DNA of 64,000 nucleotides, taken from the NCBI GenBank assembly GCA_022385755.1, contig MU278388.1, positions 62,001 through 126,000 of the forward strand, in the 5' to 3' direction. Every line of letters begins with the position of its first letter. Positions within the stretch are counted from its first letter, which is position 1. The notes under the pieces were generated by a model. It had not been told where the DNA came from and ran no database searches. It saw only the letters and a list, made by a program, of their open reading frames with translations. Shown in pieces: positions 11,226 through 22,541 of the stretch. Position numbers and translations under genes: made by a program. The DNA is from Trametopsis cervina. Lineage: Eukaryota > Basidiomycota > Agaricomycetes > Polyporales > Irpicaceae.

Positions 11226-13418
11226 AGCTGCAGCACCGCTGGACAGCAAAGACGATAGTGGGGCAGCGAAACTTGGAACGATTCACTTGGCGACATGTTA
11301 TGTACCGATATTCCTGAAATGGACGCCCGTGCACAGCGATTTCGAGCGTTTCTGTCCGTCTGATACCAATGATACAGACATCTTGACAGCATCCCCTCAG
11401 CAACAGAAACGCTCGCCTTCTTTGACACATAAGCCGGGATCGGTGACCACAGTGAGGCTGCGCAGAAACAGCCTCCTCGTTAGAGTAATGTGGAACGTGT
11501 ACTGATGGCCGTCAATGGTGAGACGTCTATCGATGATCTTCCCCTACAGTTCGGTTACTCGTGCCAGAGATGGACGGAAATACTCCTTCACTCACATCTA
11601 TGTTCTGTACAACCCTTGATGGTCGTTCCATTTACACTCTGCTCCCTTGCGTTGTGCGAGAGTCGGGTGGACTGAGTGCAGTGCCCTACATAGATCTATG
11701 CAGGAACCGGAAAAATGGACCGGACTGTGCGGGATTGAGGCTGACCGACAATTTGTCGCGTTAGCAAAGTAGTCGCTAGCCTACTTATTTGCAGGCATAC
11801 TTTAAAGCGCGAAATGAATGGCTTGCGCTGTACTGTACCTATATATATCTACGAGCGCGGCCGGGTTCCCTGGTAGACGCACACTCCAGGTTAGAAGGAC
11901 AACGTTGCGTCCCCCAAAAATATCTTCACTCGGACAAGAAGCACGTAAGTGCGCACTTTCCTAGGAATGTGCTGATACATCTGTGATGTGAGGCGTAAGT
12001 GATGCCAATCCGAGGAGACAACGACGTTGTTGCATCTATCCCTGATGTATCAGTCTATCTTGTTCAGCGTGAATAACCCTACTGTGGAATTCGAATTAGG
12101 CCGGTCATAGCACACATGATTGTTCTTGGCCATTACATACATATAAGGAAGAAACGCAATCAGCGAGAGTATAAGACGGTCGGGAGTGCATGCTCTTGAT
12201 CTTGAACCCCTTGATTTCACTCAGTTCCATATTTCGGGCACTGCGCAGTAAGTTATATTCAGTTCTGTGCACTGAAGTTGATACTGACCGTATCGATAAC
12301 TAGCCTTCTGTCGTGATCTTGCCCTTTCTACACGCTTCAAACGTGACATTCCCTATTTGGCGTTCGTATTCAACACGAAGACCTTCACGTACCCATCGCA
12401 AATCTGAAAATTTTCAGGGTCTCTACGGCCATAATATCCACTGTACTCGCTGTCGTCTCGTGTTTGGCTGCTCGCATGATTCCTTTTAGTGTAAGTTTGC
12501 TCCTGTATGGATTCCAACTGGCAGCAGGTCCACCTTCAGCTTATTGGGAGTCTATAATAACATAATGTCGAAGTCATGTGGGGGATCCATAGCTCAACTA
12601 ATGGAGCCATCACTGATGAATCGCCGTCAGTTTCAGAAAACGCAGGCTGTAATGTGGAGGCGCTCACTTTAGCACCAACAACAAATGGGAGCTCCGGGTG
12701 AAGGACAGTGACCTCCTCAACACAGCTGGGGTCCTAAACTAGAGAATGGGGATCTAGGTGCCCTCACGCGCTCTATCGCTATCTCTAGACAATGTCACGG
12801 CGAAGACAGATAGGAAATCTAGAGTAGGCGGCTCTTAGTAAGTTGTGAGGAGAGGAGAAGCCTACACAACTGCCAGACTCAGGAGTTATAAGCGACTGTA
12901 TTTTATGGCTTGTGAACCACCACTTCAGTTCATGAGGGTATCTTTCCAGGCGATCTCGTCGAGTCTGAACGTATGCGCTGAGCCTGTCCAAGACTGAGAG
13001 TCTTCAGGCTTATAGTCGCAGTCGGTATAAAGGTTCTTGTAGAGAATTGCACAACCTATACAGCTACCTAAAAGAATTTTTAGGAATCATTGGCACGCAG
13101 TCTGTACGGTGATGAGCTTGCAGGATGCGAGTCGTACAGGGTACAACAGATGCTGGTAAGTTTTCTGACAGAAGTATCTGTTACGAGCGGGATTAGCATG
13201 TTGGAAATTGCGCATGGTGTGTACTTGCCAATTCAGCAATCAAGAATGTGTCGTGTGCAGAACTGTCGTATGCAAAACTATCGTGAGTGTAGGGAAAGGA
13301 AACATACTTGCCACGTGGCTCTGATTGGCACTATCCACGTGATCGCGTCGCAAGTCGCTTGGTGCAACTTTGAGTGTTATCTCATGCTGGTCTCAGACAC
13401 ACACGAGATCTCTACAAA
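11226..13418. other. Intergenic, 2.2 kb, no gene seen
   Basis: No supported gene between the divergent DUF6533 and DAM1 genes. Open frames here (for example 13090-13566, which reads into DAM1 exon 1 in another frame) start at non-ATG codons or lack recognisable content. Confidence 0.5.
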
Positions 13419-14402
13419 ATGCTGCCAGCGACGGTGCCCACTCCCCATCGAACCCCCCTTCGACGGCTATCCCAGGGGTCCCTGTCCCGTCTGTCACGAT
13501 CAGGCGCATACCCTGATGCTCCTCATGGACTCGGCTTCCTTGAGCCTACGATGGCTGAGCTGCTAGACGAAGTTGAGGCGTTACAGACAAGCGTTGAGGG
13601 ACTTCGTAGTCTCAGTGACGCTTTAGGAACGTTCAATGAAAGCTTCGCCAGCTGGTTGTACGTGATGAATATGAATGCTCTCACAACTGACTGGCCGCAA
13701 GCTCCGACCAATGCGTCGTGGATTCTTGCAAAACGGAGGGCAGGTATGATCCATCGCATATTCTGTGTTTTTATTTACCAGGACTGCGATACTAGAGGAG
13801 GATGCACGAGCTGCGATGGAGGCTCTAAGACTCGCTCAGCTGCCCCCACCACCCCCACCACCCGATTCACCCGACATGGACAGGACGACGTTCACAGACG
13901 CAGATACCACATACGGTGGGAATACCACGGCCGCTAGTGCTACAACATCATCCACTGGCGGTGCTCCCAAAGGCATCTTGAAGAAGAAAGGGAAGGCAAA
14001 ACTGACGAACAAGGAAAAGAAGGAGCGCGCTCTAGCGATTGAACAGATCGTGCTCCTGCTGCCCCTGGAGTTCAGAGGAAAAGATCCCAACTTGCGGCGG
14101 CACATTGATCTGGTGATAGAGGGCTTTATGGATCGGGAAGGACGGGGTGTTTCCAGTGCGTGCATTCGCATCTGCCTGATGTGATATCATGTATACATCC
14201 GATATCTGTAGTCCAAGAACTCGTCAAGCCGCCCGACCTGAATCAAGCGCGAGTGAACAAGTGTCTCATTGCGCTAGTGAATAGGAAGATAGTCTCAAGA
14301 AATAATAGTACTGTGCGTCATGTTGGAATCTATTTACTGCGGATGAGGCTGACCATGCATCGACAGGGGACTGTATTATACCATTGGGACGGAGTCCCAT
14401 GA
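13419..14402 (+). CDS. DAM1: DASH complex subunit Dam1
   Basis: Outer-kinetochore subunit of the DASH/Dam1 complex, which couples chromosomes to spindle microtubules. Four exons: 13419-13743, 13796-14155, 14212-14312 and 14367-14402 (273 aa). The conserved Dam1 helical hairpin is clear at about residues 45-95: EPTMAELLDEVEALQTSVEG, then FNESFASWLYVMNMNAL and DWPQAP. A polyproline run (PPPPPPP) and a basic linker (GILKKKGKAKLTNKEKKER) follow. The C-terminal 80 residues (HIDLVIEGFMDREGRGV, LNQARVNKCLIALVNRK, TVLYHWDGVP) look like a compact helix-turn-helix or winged-helix fold, not a usual part of yeast Dam1. For intron 1 I chose the acceptor at 13795 because the upstream CAG would give an immediate stop. 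Confidence 0.88.
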
Positions 14403-14803
14403 TGAGCCGAGTTGTTTCATGTAGCAAAATACGCTGAATTCACATATACAACTTCCATCTGGATATGTCAGTCCTTTCCGGATAAATCCATCACGCACCA
14501 CACGATGACATCAATCAAGAATGCGAATACGTCCACTCGCTGTGGATGGTAACCAACTCTCACCATCATCCGCATCCAGAAACGTGTCCATTATTCTACT
14601 TTGCAGGCTGTGAACTGTCGGCCTCTTTTCCATGATGATATTGCCGTAAGCTGTGCTTGTGGTGGGACCTCTTATGTCGTCCGGCTTTTGATCACGACGG
14701 TTCGAGAACTGATTCTATCGGTTAGCGCGGCATACAAACCGCCTTTTAGAGCTCACGCACACAGACATGCCTGTCCATACGTCCTTGGGCTGCTCCAGGT
14801 AGG
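14403..14803. other. Intergenic, 400 bp
   Basis: Between DAM1 and the next plus-strand gene. An additional 5' exon of the following membrane protein could lie here, but none was identified. Confidence 0.45.
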
Positions 14804-15808
14804 ATGACATATCCTGTCGCTGGCCATATCCACGATGCATCCCTTCGCCGCAACGCAGCCTTGACGACTGGACTCGTTATGAGAACGCAGGATCGGTCGA
14901 TAGCAACGAGCCAGGAGGATTCTACGCAGACGCAGGCAACAGTCTCTTTACCTGAAGGTAGGAAGGACCAGTTCCAGCTCATTTGTAGCTCACTTCTCTC
15001 CAAAACCCCCTCTTAGTGGAACCTGCAAGCTTGCCACTCGCCTTCCCCAACACACCGGGCAACGCGCCACTACCCGATTATGCGGCTGCATACCCCTCCA
15101 CCACAGAACATATACTCTGGCCGGCCCAAACGCAAACATTCCCCCCGTGCTCGTCGTCCGCACAGCCACTCCTTAGATATTCAAATAAACGCGACCCGTC
15201 GATGTCAGATCCATCTTCGGTGATCGTGCCTCGCAAAGTGGCGCCTGGAGTTATAGCCGCTATCGTACTCGCCTGCCTCATAATCCTGCTCGGCATAATA
15301 CTGCTCTTCACCCGTCCGTGGCGTCGTTACCAGACAGGACTAGGCGAAATACTGGAAAAGCCGCGCACGACGATGGCCAAACTAAAACGTGTGTATTGTT
15401 TGATGCGCATGCGCATACGCTCCCTCGCTGATCGCATATCCAACCAAAGGCACCCGCATACCCTCGCAAGAACCTCCACCCAAAGAACCCGCTGTCCCCC
15501 AATTCATCCTCCCCGTGTTCTCAACACACGCGAGTAGAGCGCGACCGCTGAGCCCACGGCCAGTAATGCGCACCCCAACCACAACATCAGACTTCACAAT
15601 GACGACGCCCTCTGTGCTCTTCACATCCTACATCGACACGGAGGGCGGGTCCGACAGCACGTACTACCCCGCCGCACACTTCTCTGACATCTACCGCGCG
15701 AGACGGATGCGCTCTTCGCAGATGGTGTCGTTCTCGGATCGGTCGCATGACAGCTGGGTCCAGTTCCCAAGACTTCCGGAGTTAGCGGTAGTGCCGGAGA
15801 GGATATGA
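14804..15808 (+). CDS. Single-pass membrane protein of unknown function
   Basis: Three exons, 14804-14957, 15017-15388 and 15450-15808, join in phase and give about 294 aa. The N-terminal half is Ser/Thr/Pro-rich (APLPDYAAAYPSTTEH). One strong membrane segment follows at about residues 133-153 (APGVIAAIVLACLIILLGI), stopped by a basic FTRPWRRYQTG. The C-terminal half is likely cytosolic, with proline-rich (PSQEPPPKEPAVPQF) and Ser-rich stretches. This layout resembles fungal stress-sensor or mid2-like membrane proteins, but no specific family is recognised. No N-terminal signal peptide is visible, so an upstream first exon may be missing. Confidence 0.6.
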
Positions 15809-16195
15809 GCGTGCGGGTGTAAGCCCTGTGCACACTATTGAGTGCGGACATTGTAGTTATAGATCCGTACTAATTTGATTCCCTGCGTTTCAAGAGAACA
15901 TTCTTGTAATAACCACAGATTACAATACACTCCTTCGATACTCATCTTCCTGTACATATTACTGTTACTGCCGCCGCTCTGTCTGGCTGACAGCCGCGGA
16001 TCGATCAGCCTTCTTCCGGGGTTTAATTTTATATACCATACCGCATTCCCGATAGACTCTGACATATGACCGATTCTCCAGTACGCATTATGGTCAAATA
16101 TTCAATACCAATGTATCCTAAAACACACTCGCTCCAAAATAATACACGTTGACCATAAGTCCTAACCCTCAATGTGCGAATACTCAGAGGTTCTT
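15809..16195. other. Convergent intergenic region, 387 bp
   Basis: 3' flanks of the membrane-protein gene (+) and the GH30 gene (-). No gene seen; AT-rich and compatible with two facing terminator regions. Confidence 0.5.
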
Positions 16196-18012
16196 TCAGA
16201 GACATTGCGAGTAATCTGTCATGCAAATGGCTTAGAATTTCTATGAGATAAACAGGGCCCGGAAGGACTTACAGTTATTCAAGAACTTGCATGTAGAGCC
16301 CGCAGCGCATGTCGTGCAGCCCGTGTAACCTGACAATGAATCCAAATTAGTAACTCAAATATGCAGTGGATGTATAAAAAGCTGACCTTGTCCTGCACAT
16401 TGAGCATACTGGACGAAAACAAAACAAAATCAGCGCGGTTCCACCTTCAACGTATTCAAGCACTTACGAGCGCAGAAGTACACCCCGTCGGTGAAGAAGT
16501 CGGCGTCGAGATCGGTGTCGACGTCGTGCTCGCCGTCGTAGACGTCACGGGCGGCGTACTCCCGCCCGAGGAGCTCGGCGAGCCAGAGAGCAACAAGCTG
16601 ACCATCCCATACGCCGGTACGTTCGTCGTCACCTGCCCACCGCTCACGGCCGCCGTGTGCGCCGCGATCGCATTACTATTATCCGTCAGGAACCCCTGTA
16701 CAGACTGTGCAGTGTACCCGCTCGTCGCGACAACGATGTCCTGTGCCGACCCGCCTCCATTAATAACCAGCACGGCCGCAGTCCCGTCCGTATTTTTGAA
16801 CGCCGCAAACTTAAGATTCGCACCGCTCCCCGACGTCCCGAGACGCACGGCCCCCGGACGGACGAACCGCGAGAACATCCCGAATGCCCAGAGCCGCTTC
16901 GAAGGCGTGACGGTGGAAGTGTTCGATATAGCGATGAGACACGAGTTGGTCGTGCCGACCTCGATGCCTATCCAATACAAGTACGCCGAGAAATTAGCGT
17001 TCACGATCGCGTTGAATATCCTATTCGCCCACGTCAATCCCTCGCCCGCCGCGCCGTTCGCGTACCACACAGTCGAGAACGACCCGTCGAGGTCCGCGAC
17101 TTCTGTCTCCCACACGCGGCGGGTCGTGCTGATGGGCCCGGTGGGGTCTGAGGAGTATGCGTGTGTGGATACGACTGCGAGCGAGTTTTCGACGCCGGCG
17201 GAGATCATCTGGGAGGTGATTGTAACTTGTTTGCTGTACCCTGTTGCGTCGCAGCAGACGATGCCGACGTTGCTCTGCCCGTTGTTGTTGAGCGTCGGCC
17301 GGAGGACTTTGATGAAGTCTGCGGCTTGCGTGCCGTCGGAGAGCATAGATGAGTAGGTCGTGCTGGGCGATAAAGAAATTTGGTTACGGCGCGAGAAACT
17401 TGTAGAGGAACAAGCTCACGTATAGTCCGGCTCATTCAAGAACCCAACATGAGTGATATTTACCCCCACCGACGCATAATACGTCAAATACTGCGACAAG
17501 AAATTCGCATACGCCTGTTTCCAGTCCCCAGACGAGCACGTATGTCCCGTAACACCGCACAGGTACCCTCCATTATCCTGATCGTTATTCGTCTTCATGA
17601 ACCCCGGCGCGCTCCACGCGTCCGCATAGAACGTCTTCACACCGTACGTCAACGCCTGCTGCGAGAGCCACACCTGGTGCGTGTCGCTCCCGTCCCACGA
17701 GTATTTCGGTGCTGCGCTCGGTGAGCCGGGGCTGGTGGGCTCGATGCTGTCGCCTGTGCCTCCTGAGCCGATGCGGTTGCGCAGGATGGTCATGCCTGCG
17801 CCCTTTGTGGGGCTGAAAAGCAGGTCGAGCGCGTTTGTGCGCGCGGTGGCCGGGAGGTTGTACAGGTCGTTCGCGCGGCCGAATGCTTGGGAGAAGCCGA
17901 AGCCGTCCATCGTCTGGTGCGTGTCGGCGAAGTTGACCGTCACCGTCGTCGCGGCGAGCGCGCCATGGACGAGCAAAGAAAGGAGAACGGAGAGTTTGAG
18001 GAGGCCGGCCAT
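16196..18012 (-). CDS. Secreted GH30 glycoside hydrolase with C-terminal CBM1 (xylanase type)
   Basis: Plant cell-wall-degrading enzyme of glycoside hydrolase family 30, closest in motif style to fungal subfamily 7 (glucuronoxylanase or xylobiohydrolase). Exons from 5' to 3': 18012-17420, 17362-16468, 16408-16387, 16329-16273 and 16215-16196 (528 aa). A signal peptide (MAGLLKLSVLLSLLVHGALA) precedes HQTMDGFGFSQAFGRA. The likely acid/base Glu is in GFLNEPDYT and the likely nucleophile in RRVWETEVADL. After the beta-sandwich comes a Ser/Thr/Pro linker and a CBM1 cellulose-binding module (YAQCAGQGYTGCTTC, ending NNYYSQCL). The module is built from three tiny exons whose phases all match. The exact substrate (xylan or beta-1,6-glucan) is inferred, not shown. 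The enzyme is extracellular. Confidence 0.88.
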
Positions 18013-18082
18013 GGTGGAGGAGTACGCCCGGTGTCTTTCCAGAGGCGAAGATCGTCTCTTGGCGGACGAGCACTTGCATGCC

Positions 18083-18089
18083 TATATAT
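18083..18089 (-). promoter_or_regulatory. TATA-like box of the GH30 gene
   Basis: Reading on the minus strand, an AATATATAGG motif lies about 70 bp upstream of the GH30 start codon. This is a suitable distance for a core promoter of an inducible secreted enzyme. Confidence 0.45.
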
Positions 18090-19360
18090 TCTTGGCGGGG
18101 GTAGTTGTGTGTGGACGTCGAGGTGATAAACGTCGGATGTGACTCGGTGATGGGCGAGGCTCACGCGCACTCGCAATAGAGTTTCATGGTTAGACATCAG
18201 TCCATGAAAGCCGGGGGCGGAAAGAGATGCGCAAGTGAATATATGCGCGTGTCAGGCATGTCGCATATCCTACAAGCTCGAATACATTTTAGTGTAGCGT
18301 CCCGCATGATCCTGGGCGGACCGGCTCACCGACGTCATGGCCACGCAGCCGCTCAAGACCGCGAAGAGTATACAGTGTAGACTCTATTTCGCCTGTTTGG
18401 TAGCCTGGTATTGATGAGTGCCCGGAGAGGAGTCGAGGGGTGGCTCAGGTGACCGGTGCAGTAGAGTTGGGGTTTCGCCGCGGATTCCGGCTCCCTGCGA
18501 GAGGGCATGAAGCGTCGGAAGTCGAAGGCTTTTCATAAAGCGTCGCGCCCACACCTCGGATGCCCTGGCATATATTGTACACAGCGGTCGTGCCTCGGGA
18601 CTTTGATAGCATATAATGAGGGCGATCGCGGGTCGTGCATTCTATTGCATGCCTAACTCGTTACCCAGTTGGTCGTGTGCGTAAGCGAGCAGACTGCGTT
18701 CTCCCCGCGCCTTCAGATCGGTCGGGAGGAGGAGTAGAGCAAGATTGAGAGTGGACGAGATCGCGGTAGGTGAGTCGCGGCCATCGGGATTTGCCGACGA
18801 TTCTGATGCCGGTTCCATCTCCGCGTGCTGCATTGGTAGTCCGCCGCGGTGCTGCAGAGTCACTTCATTTGAGCAGAGTGTGCAGCTGCCAGTGTCCGTC
18901 GTCACTCTCCCACAGACGACTGGTTACTTCTGAATGTATGTACGCAGAGATATCGAGTGGGCCGCTATTGGTGGCGGGCTTACGGCGCGGATTGGCCTGC
19001 TCGGAGCCGGGTCGTGGGTGCGGGGATCATGATCCAACGAGCACGCTTCCAGCTGATCATCTTCCGGTTCTGCATTGTCCAGTCTACAAATTCGAAGACG
19101 TGTGCGTCCGTGATGACTGAGCCTGTACAGCGCTGCCGCCGTCGCCGCCTCTGTGCGTGTGCGCTCGCTACGACAGACGGCGACGGCGAGCGGGCAGCAC
19201 TAGCGACGAATGCTAGACGTTCGATAGGAGCCTCTTATCATTGACAGGCCATCTGTGCACGGCGAGAGACGCTTTGCAGCATACGCGCCATCGCTGTTTG
19301 TGCGTCGGCTGGGAACATTCGATCCCCATATGTGGCCAAGCCAGATTCCCTCGCAGCGGG
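18090..19360. other. Divergent intergenic region between GH30 and peroxiredoxin
   Basis: About 1.3 kb without a recognised gene, shared by two divergent promoters. Short open frames on both strands have no recognisable content. Confidence 0.5.
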
Positions 19361-19368
19361 TATATATA
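19361..19368 (+). promoter_or_regulatory. TATA box of the peroxiredoxin gene
   Basis: TATATATA about 120 bp upstream of the ATG at 19487, followed by a C-rich, T-poor 5' UTR. Position and sequence fit a fungal core promoter. Confidence 0.5.
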
Positions 19369-19486
19369 CCTTCATTCCCCAGACGCCTGCGAGCGACGCC
19401 CCTTGTCCCTTTGCTGCCCTCCTGCGCCCCGCCAAAACCCGCCCCAGTCTCCCTACCACCACCACACAGCAGCGTCCGCGCAAGCC

Positions 19487-20676
19487 ATGGTCGCCACCTC
19501 CCTTCGTCTGGGCAGCAAGGTGCCCAATTTCCATGCACAGAGCACCGACGGCCCGATTGACTTTCATGAGTTCATAGGCGATTCATGGGTGAGCCTTATC
19601 TCTCGTCTACCGCGAACCGGGCTCACTAAACCTCGCCGACCCAGGTCATGTTCTTCTCGCACCCCGGCGACTTCACTCCCGTATGCACCACAGAGCTCGC
19701 AGACATCTCCCACAGGTGAGCGCGTCGCACCACTTTTTGCGCACACCCGCCGTTTGCTCACACCGCACGCGCGCGACGCGTCCCAGGCAGCCGCAGTTTG
19801 TCGAACGGAACATAAAAGTGATCGGCATATCCGCAGATGCCCTCGAGGAGCACTACGAGTGGATCGACGACATTATCGAGATCGGGAACAAGACCGCACC
19901 GACCTGCGTCGAGTACCCCATCGTGCGTCGCGCTCATCTCCTCCGACATGCACGCAATCCACTCACCGCGCTTTCTCTCCCATTCACATTCATTAATGCA
20001 CCCACCTTGAACGCAACCCGCGGCAGATCGCTGACCCAGACAGGTCGATCTCGCGGCTATTCGAAATGCTAGATGAAGGAGATGTGACGAACGTTAGTGC
20101 AGACGGCGAAATGTGCCTTGTACGTTGGGAGCGATGCCCGTGCCGACCCTCCTCTCCTTATTCCTTATCCAGATGCGCACCGTGTTTATCATCGACCCCA
20201 AGCGGACGATACGGGCGATGCTCCTCTACCCCGCAACCGTCGGCCGCAATTTCGACGAGATCATAAGGTGCGCGCGCGCGATCTGATTCTCCATTGAACA
20301 CGTTGGGCCTAACCGAGCTTCTTTGCGCTCCCAAATCAGAGTCTTCGATGGTGAGTCCGAGTCACATCTATTCACAAAACAAAAACGGCCGGCTCATGCG
20401 CACCGACCCGACCCTGCCAGCCCTGCAAACCGTAGACAAGTACAAAGTGACCACGCCCGCCGGCTGGCAAAAGGGGGACGATGTCATCGTCCACCCATCC
20501 GTACCCGACGAAGAAGCCAAAGCCCTCTTTCCCGGGTATACAACCCACAAGGTGCGTCCAAACTTCTTTCTGCCTGATGTGCTGCCCAAATGAGTCCGAG
20601 AACACACACTAAATGTACCCCTGATTCCCGACCACAGCCATACCTTCGCACGACGGCATTACCATCAAACGCCTAG
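19487..20676 (+). CDS. 1-Cys peroxiredoxin (PRDX6 type)
   Basis: Thiol peroxidase that reduces hydrogen peroxide and lipid hydroperoxides. Eight exons: 19487-19588, 19645-19715, 19787-19922, 20027-20119, 20173-20267, 20340-20350, 20421-20551 and 20638-20676 (225 aa, the usual family length). The peroxidatic cysteine is in [16 protein letters not shown] (about residue 48). Other family signatures are [37 protein letters not shown] and the C-terminal [14 protein letters not shown] dimer domain. Exon 6 is only 11 nt; it restores the expected FDEIIRVFDALQ sequence. No cleavable targeting peptide is evident, so cytosolic or mitochondrial location is open. Identification is firm. Confidence 0.93.
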
Positions 20677-21366
20677 CATACGGACGCTGCTCGTAGGCTT
20701 GTAGGACAATCCCGATAGTACCCTGTATTCTATAATCCAGTCGGCCCCAGCCGATCTGTATCATTGCTCGCTATGTACTGAACACCCGTTGTGCGCTATG
20801 CTATCGCTACGTTCTATCGTCTATCGTCTATCGTTATCACAATCCGCTTATCCTTCGTTCCGCATTGACATTGACAGGGAATGGAGAGATGGAGAGTACC
20901 GTGCCGCAACGTGCGGGCGCGAACGAACGCAAAACATCCGCCCTGCCCCTGCCCCTGCGCTGCGTCCCTACTTGCTCCGTCCACGCACGCACGAAGAGAC
21001 GTGTGTTCCGAGCAGATAGGACCGAAACGAACGCACTGCCGCCTTCCAGCCGCGTTCGAGAGATATGGATATGGCTGGCGAAGGGCCGGTACGTGGACGC
21101 GGACGCGGACGCGCGCCGTTCTACAGCCAGCCTATCACCAGCCGCTGTCCGCCAGTGTCAGCTACGCGAACCTTCTGAGCCCTCCTCGCCCGCTATACCC
21201 GCTCACCTGCGCCGCACCGATAGGCATAGCCAGAGATATGACGACACGCACACGGGTCGAGGCGAATAGAGTCGAACCTGGCAGAAACTAGCCGGGCGTG
21301 CATTCGTCCTGTCCTGTCTGTCTCCTCGTTCTGCTCTTGCCTCCCTGTCCCCGCAGCCGTTCGCAT
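20677..21366. other. Convergent intergenic region, 690 bp
   Basis: 3' flanks of the peroxiredoxin (+) and CCDC137-like (-) genes. It contains a short CTATCGT-type repeated motif near 20813-20835. No gene seen. Confidence 0.5.
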
Positions 21367-22311
21367 TCACGCGTTCCGCCCCTTCTTCATCTCGCGATAA
21401 GCCTTTATCACCCTCTCTCGCTCCTCCTCCAAGATGGCCTTCTGCGCCATCGACAGCGCGCCTTCGCGCAGACTCGTCGATTTCGTGCCGCTTACCGAGT
21501 TGCGAGCAGCGGCTGCTGCTTTTGCGCCGCGCGGGAGCTTGGAGAGCTCGGGCGGGGCTAGGGCGATGTCGTTTAGCCGACGGGGGGCCGAGGCTTTGTA
21601 GGAGGTGAATTCTTTGACGGGGACAGGGACGGAATCTTTGAGTAGTTTGGGGGTGGCGGGGGCAGGAGGGGCAGAGTCGTTCTTTGCTGGCTTCGTTTTG
21701 GGAGCAGGGGCATCGGACTCGTCTGTCTCCTTTGTCACAGCCTTAGACTTCGTCGTCGAACCCTTTTTCGACGCTTTGTAGTCTTCCTCCTCTTGTTTCC
21801 TCACTTTTCGCGCGACAGCCGCAGACGTCTGCATCGCGTCGCGGACGAGGGGCCGAAGGGACTCTTCTACACGTCTGCCGATAACGAGCTGTCAGTACTA
21901 GTGCTTTCATAGCTATCTCGCATACACTTTGAAACCGACCTGTTAAAATGCGCCAGTGACTCCCCTGGTGTGATCTTGATATCCGCCTTTCCGTTCTTAC
22001 CCTTCGCGCCCTTTACCTGCGAACTGCTCTCGCTGACTTTCTGTCGCTTCTTCCGCGATGGGCCGTCGTCTTCGTCTAAGCCTAGCTTTCGCTTGGTGTG
22101 GAAGTCTTGCTGCACTTGCGCGGCGTTCAGGATGCGCGCGGCGCCTTTGGGGATAGCCTCGTTTGCGAGTGCCATTTTCTCTGGTGCGCGATCGTGCCCA
22201 CTGTAAGAGCAACTGGTGAGCATGCACAACGAATATGATGAGTGCAGAAGCTACGCACTCTTTGGAGCGCAGTTGCTCGCGCGTAGAACGTTTCGCCCGT
22301 TTGTGAGGCAT
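21367..22311 (-). CDS. CCDC137-like basic nucleolar protein
   Basis: Three exons, 22311-22259, 22200-21940 and 21874-21367, give 273 aa. The protein is Lys/Arg/Glu-rich and starts MPHKRAKRSTREQLRSK. Four short blocks match the animal CCDC137 pattern in the same order: IPKGAARILNAAQVQQDF with TKRK, PGESLAHFNRRVEESLRPL, LNDIALAPPELSKLPR, and a C-terminal coiled segment AQKAILEEERERVIKAYREM. Animal relatives are chromosome-periphery or nucleolar proteins, so a nucleolar role is inferred by homology. The gene is head to head with SNF8, with about 230 bp between start codons. The start codon is supported by the basic N-terminus and exon phases. Confidence 0.72.
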
Positions 22312-22541
22312 GAGCGTGGCGGAGGAAAAGGCAAAATATCAGAATTGATGGCGGGCGACTCTCTCAGCGTCGGAGCGCGCGCAGATTGATGCGCCCTACT
22401 TCCGTTCCTGGCACACTCCGCCAAGGATGCTTAGGTAGCGGTTAGATCAGCTCTGACATCTTATCACTGGACCGTCACAGTCGCGCTCCCCGCCTCCCCA
22501 GTGTCATCTAATCATCATCCACAGAACTACAACTACACGAC
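22312..22541. promoter_or_regulatory. Compact bidirectional promoter region
   Basis: Only 230 bp separate the start codons of the CCDC137-like gene (-) and SNF8 (+), so both promoters must lie here or overlap. No TATA box is evident. Confidence 0.5.

Noticed and set aside
14690..14720. tRNA-like B-box (GGTTCGAGAACT)
   Set aside because: No matching A-box or cloverleaf around it; no tRNA could be supported anywhere in the window.
16361..17356. 331-codon open frame on the plus strand
   Set aside because: It is antisense to the GH30 catalytic exon, which has signal peptide, catalytic motifs and CBM1; a GC-rich shadow frame.
19241..19996. 251-codon plus-strand frame
   Set aside because: Runs through peroxiredoxin exons and introns in the wrong frame; Arg/His/Ser-rich composition of a shadow.
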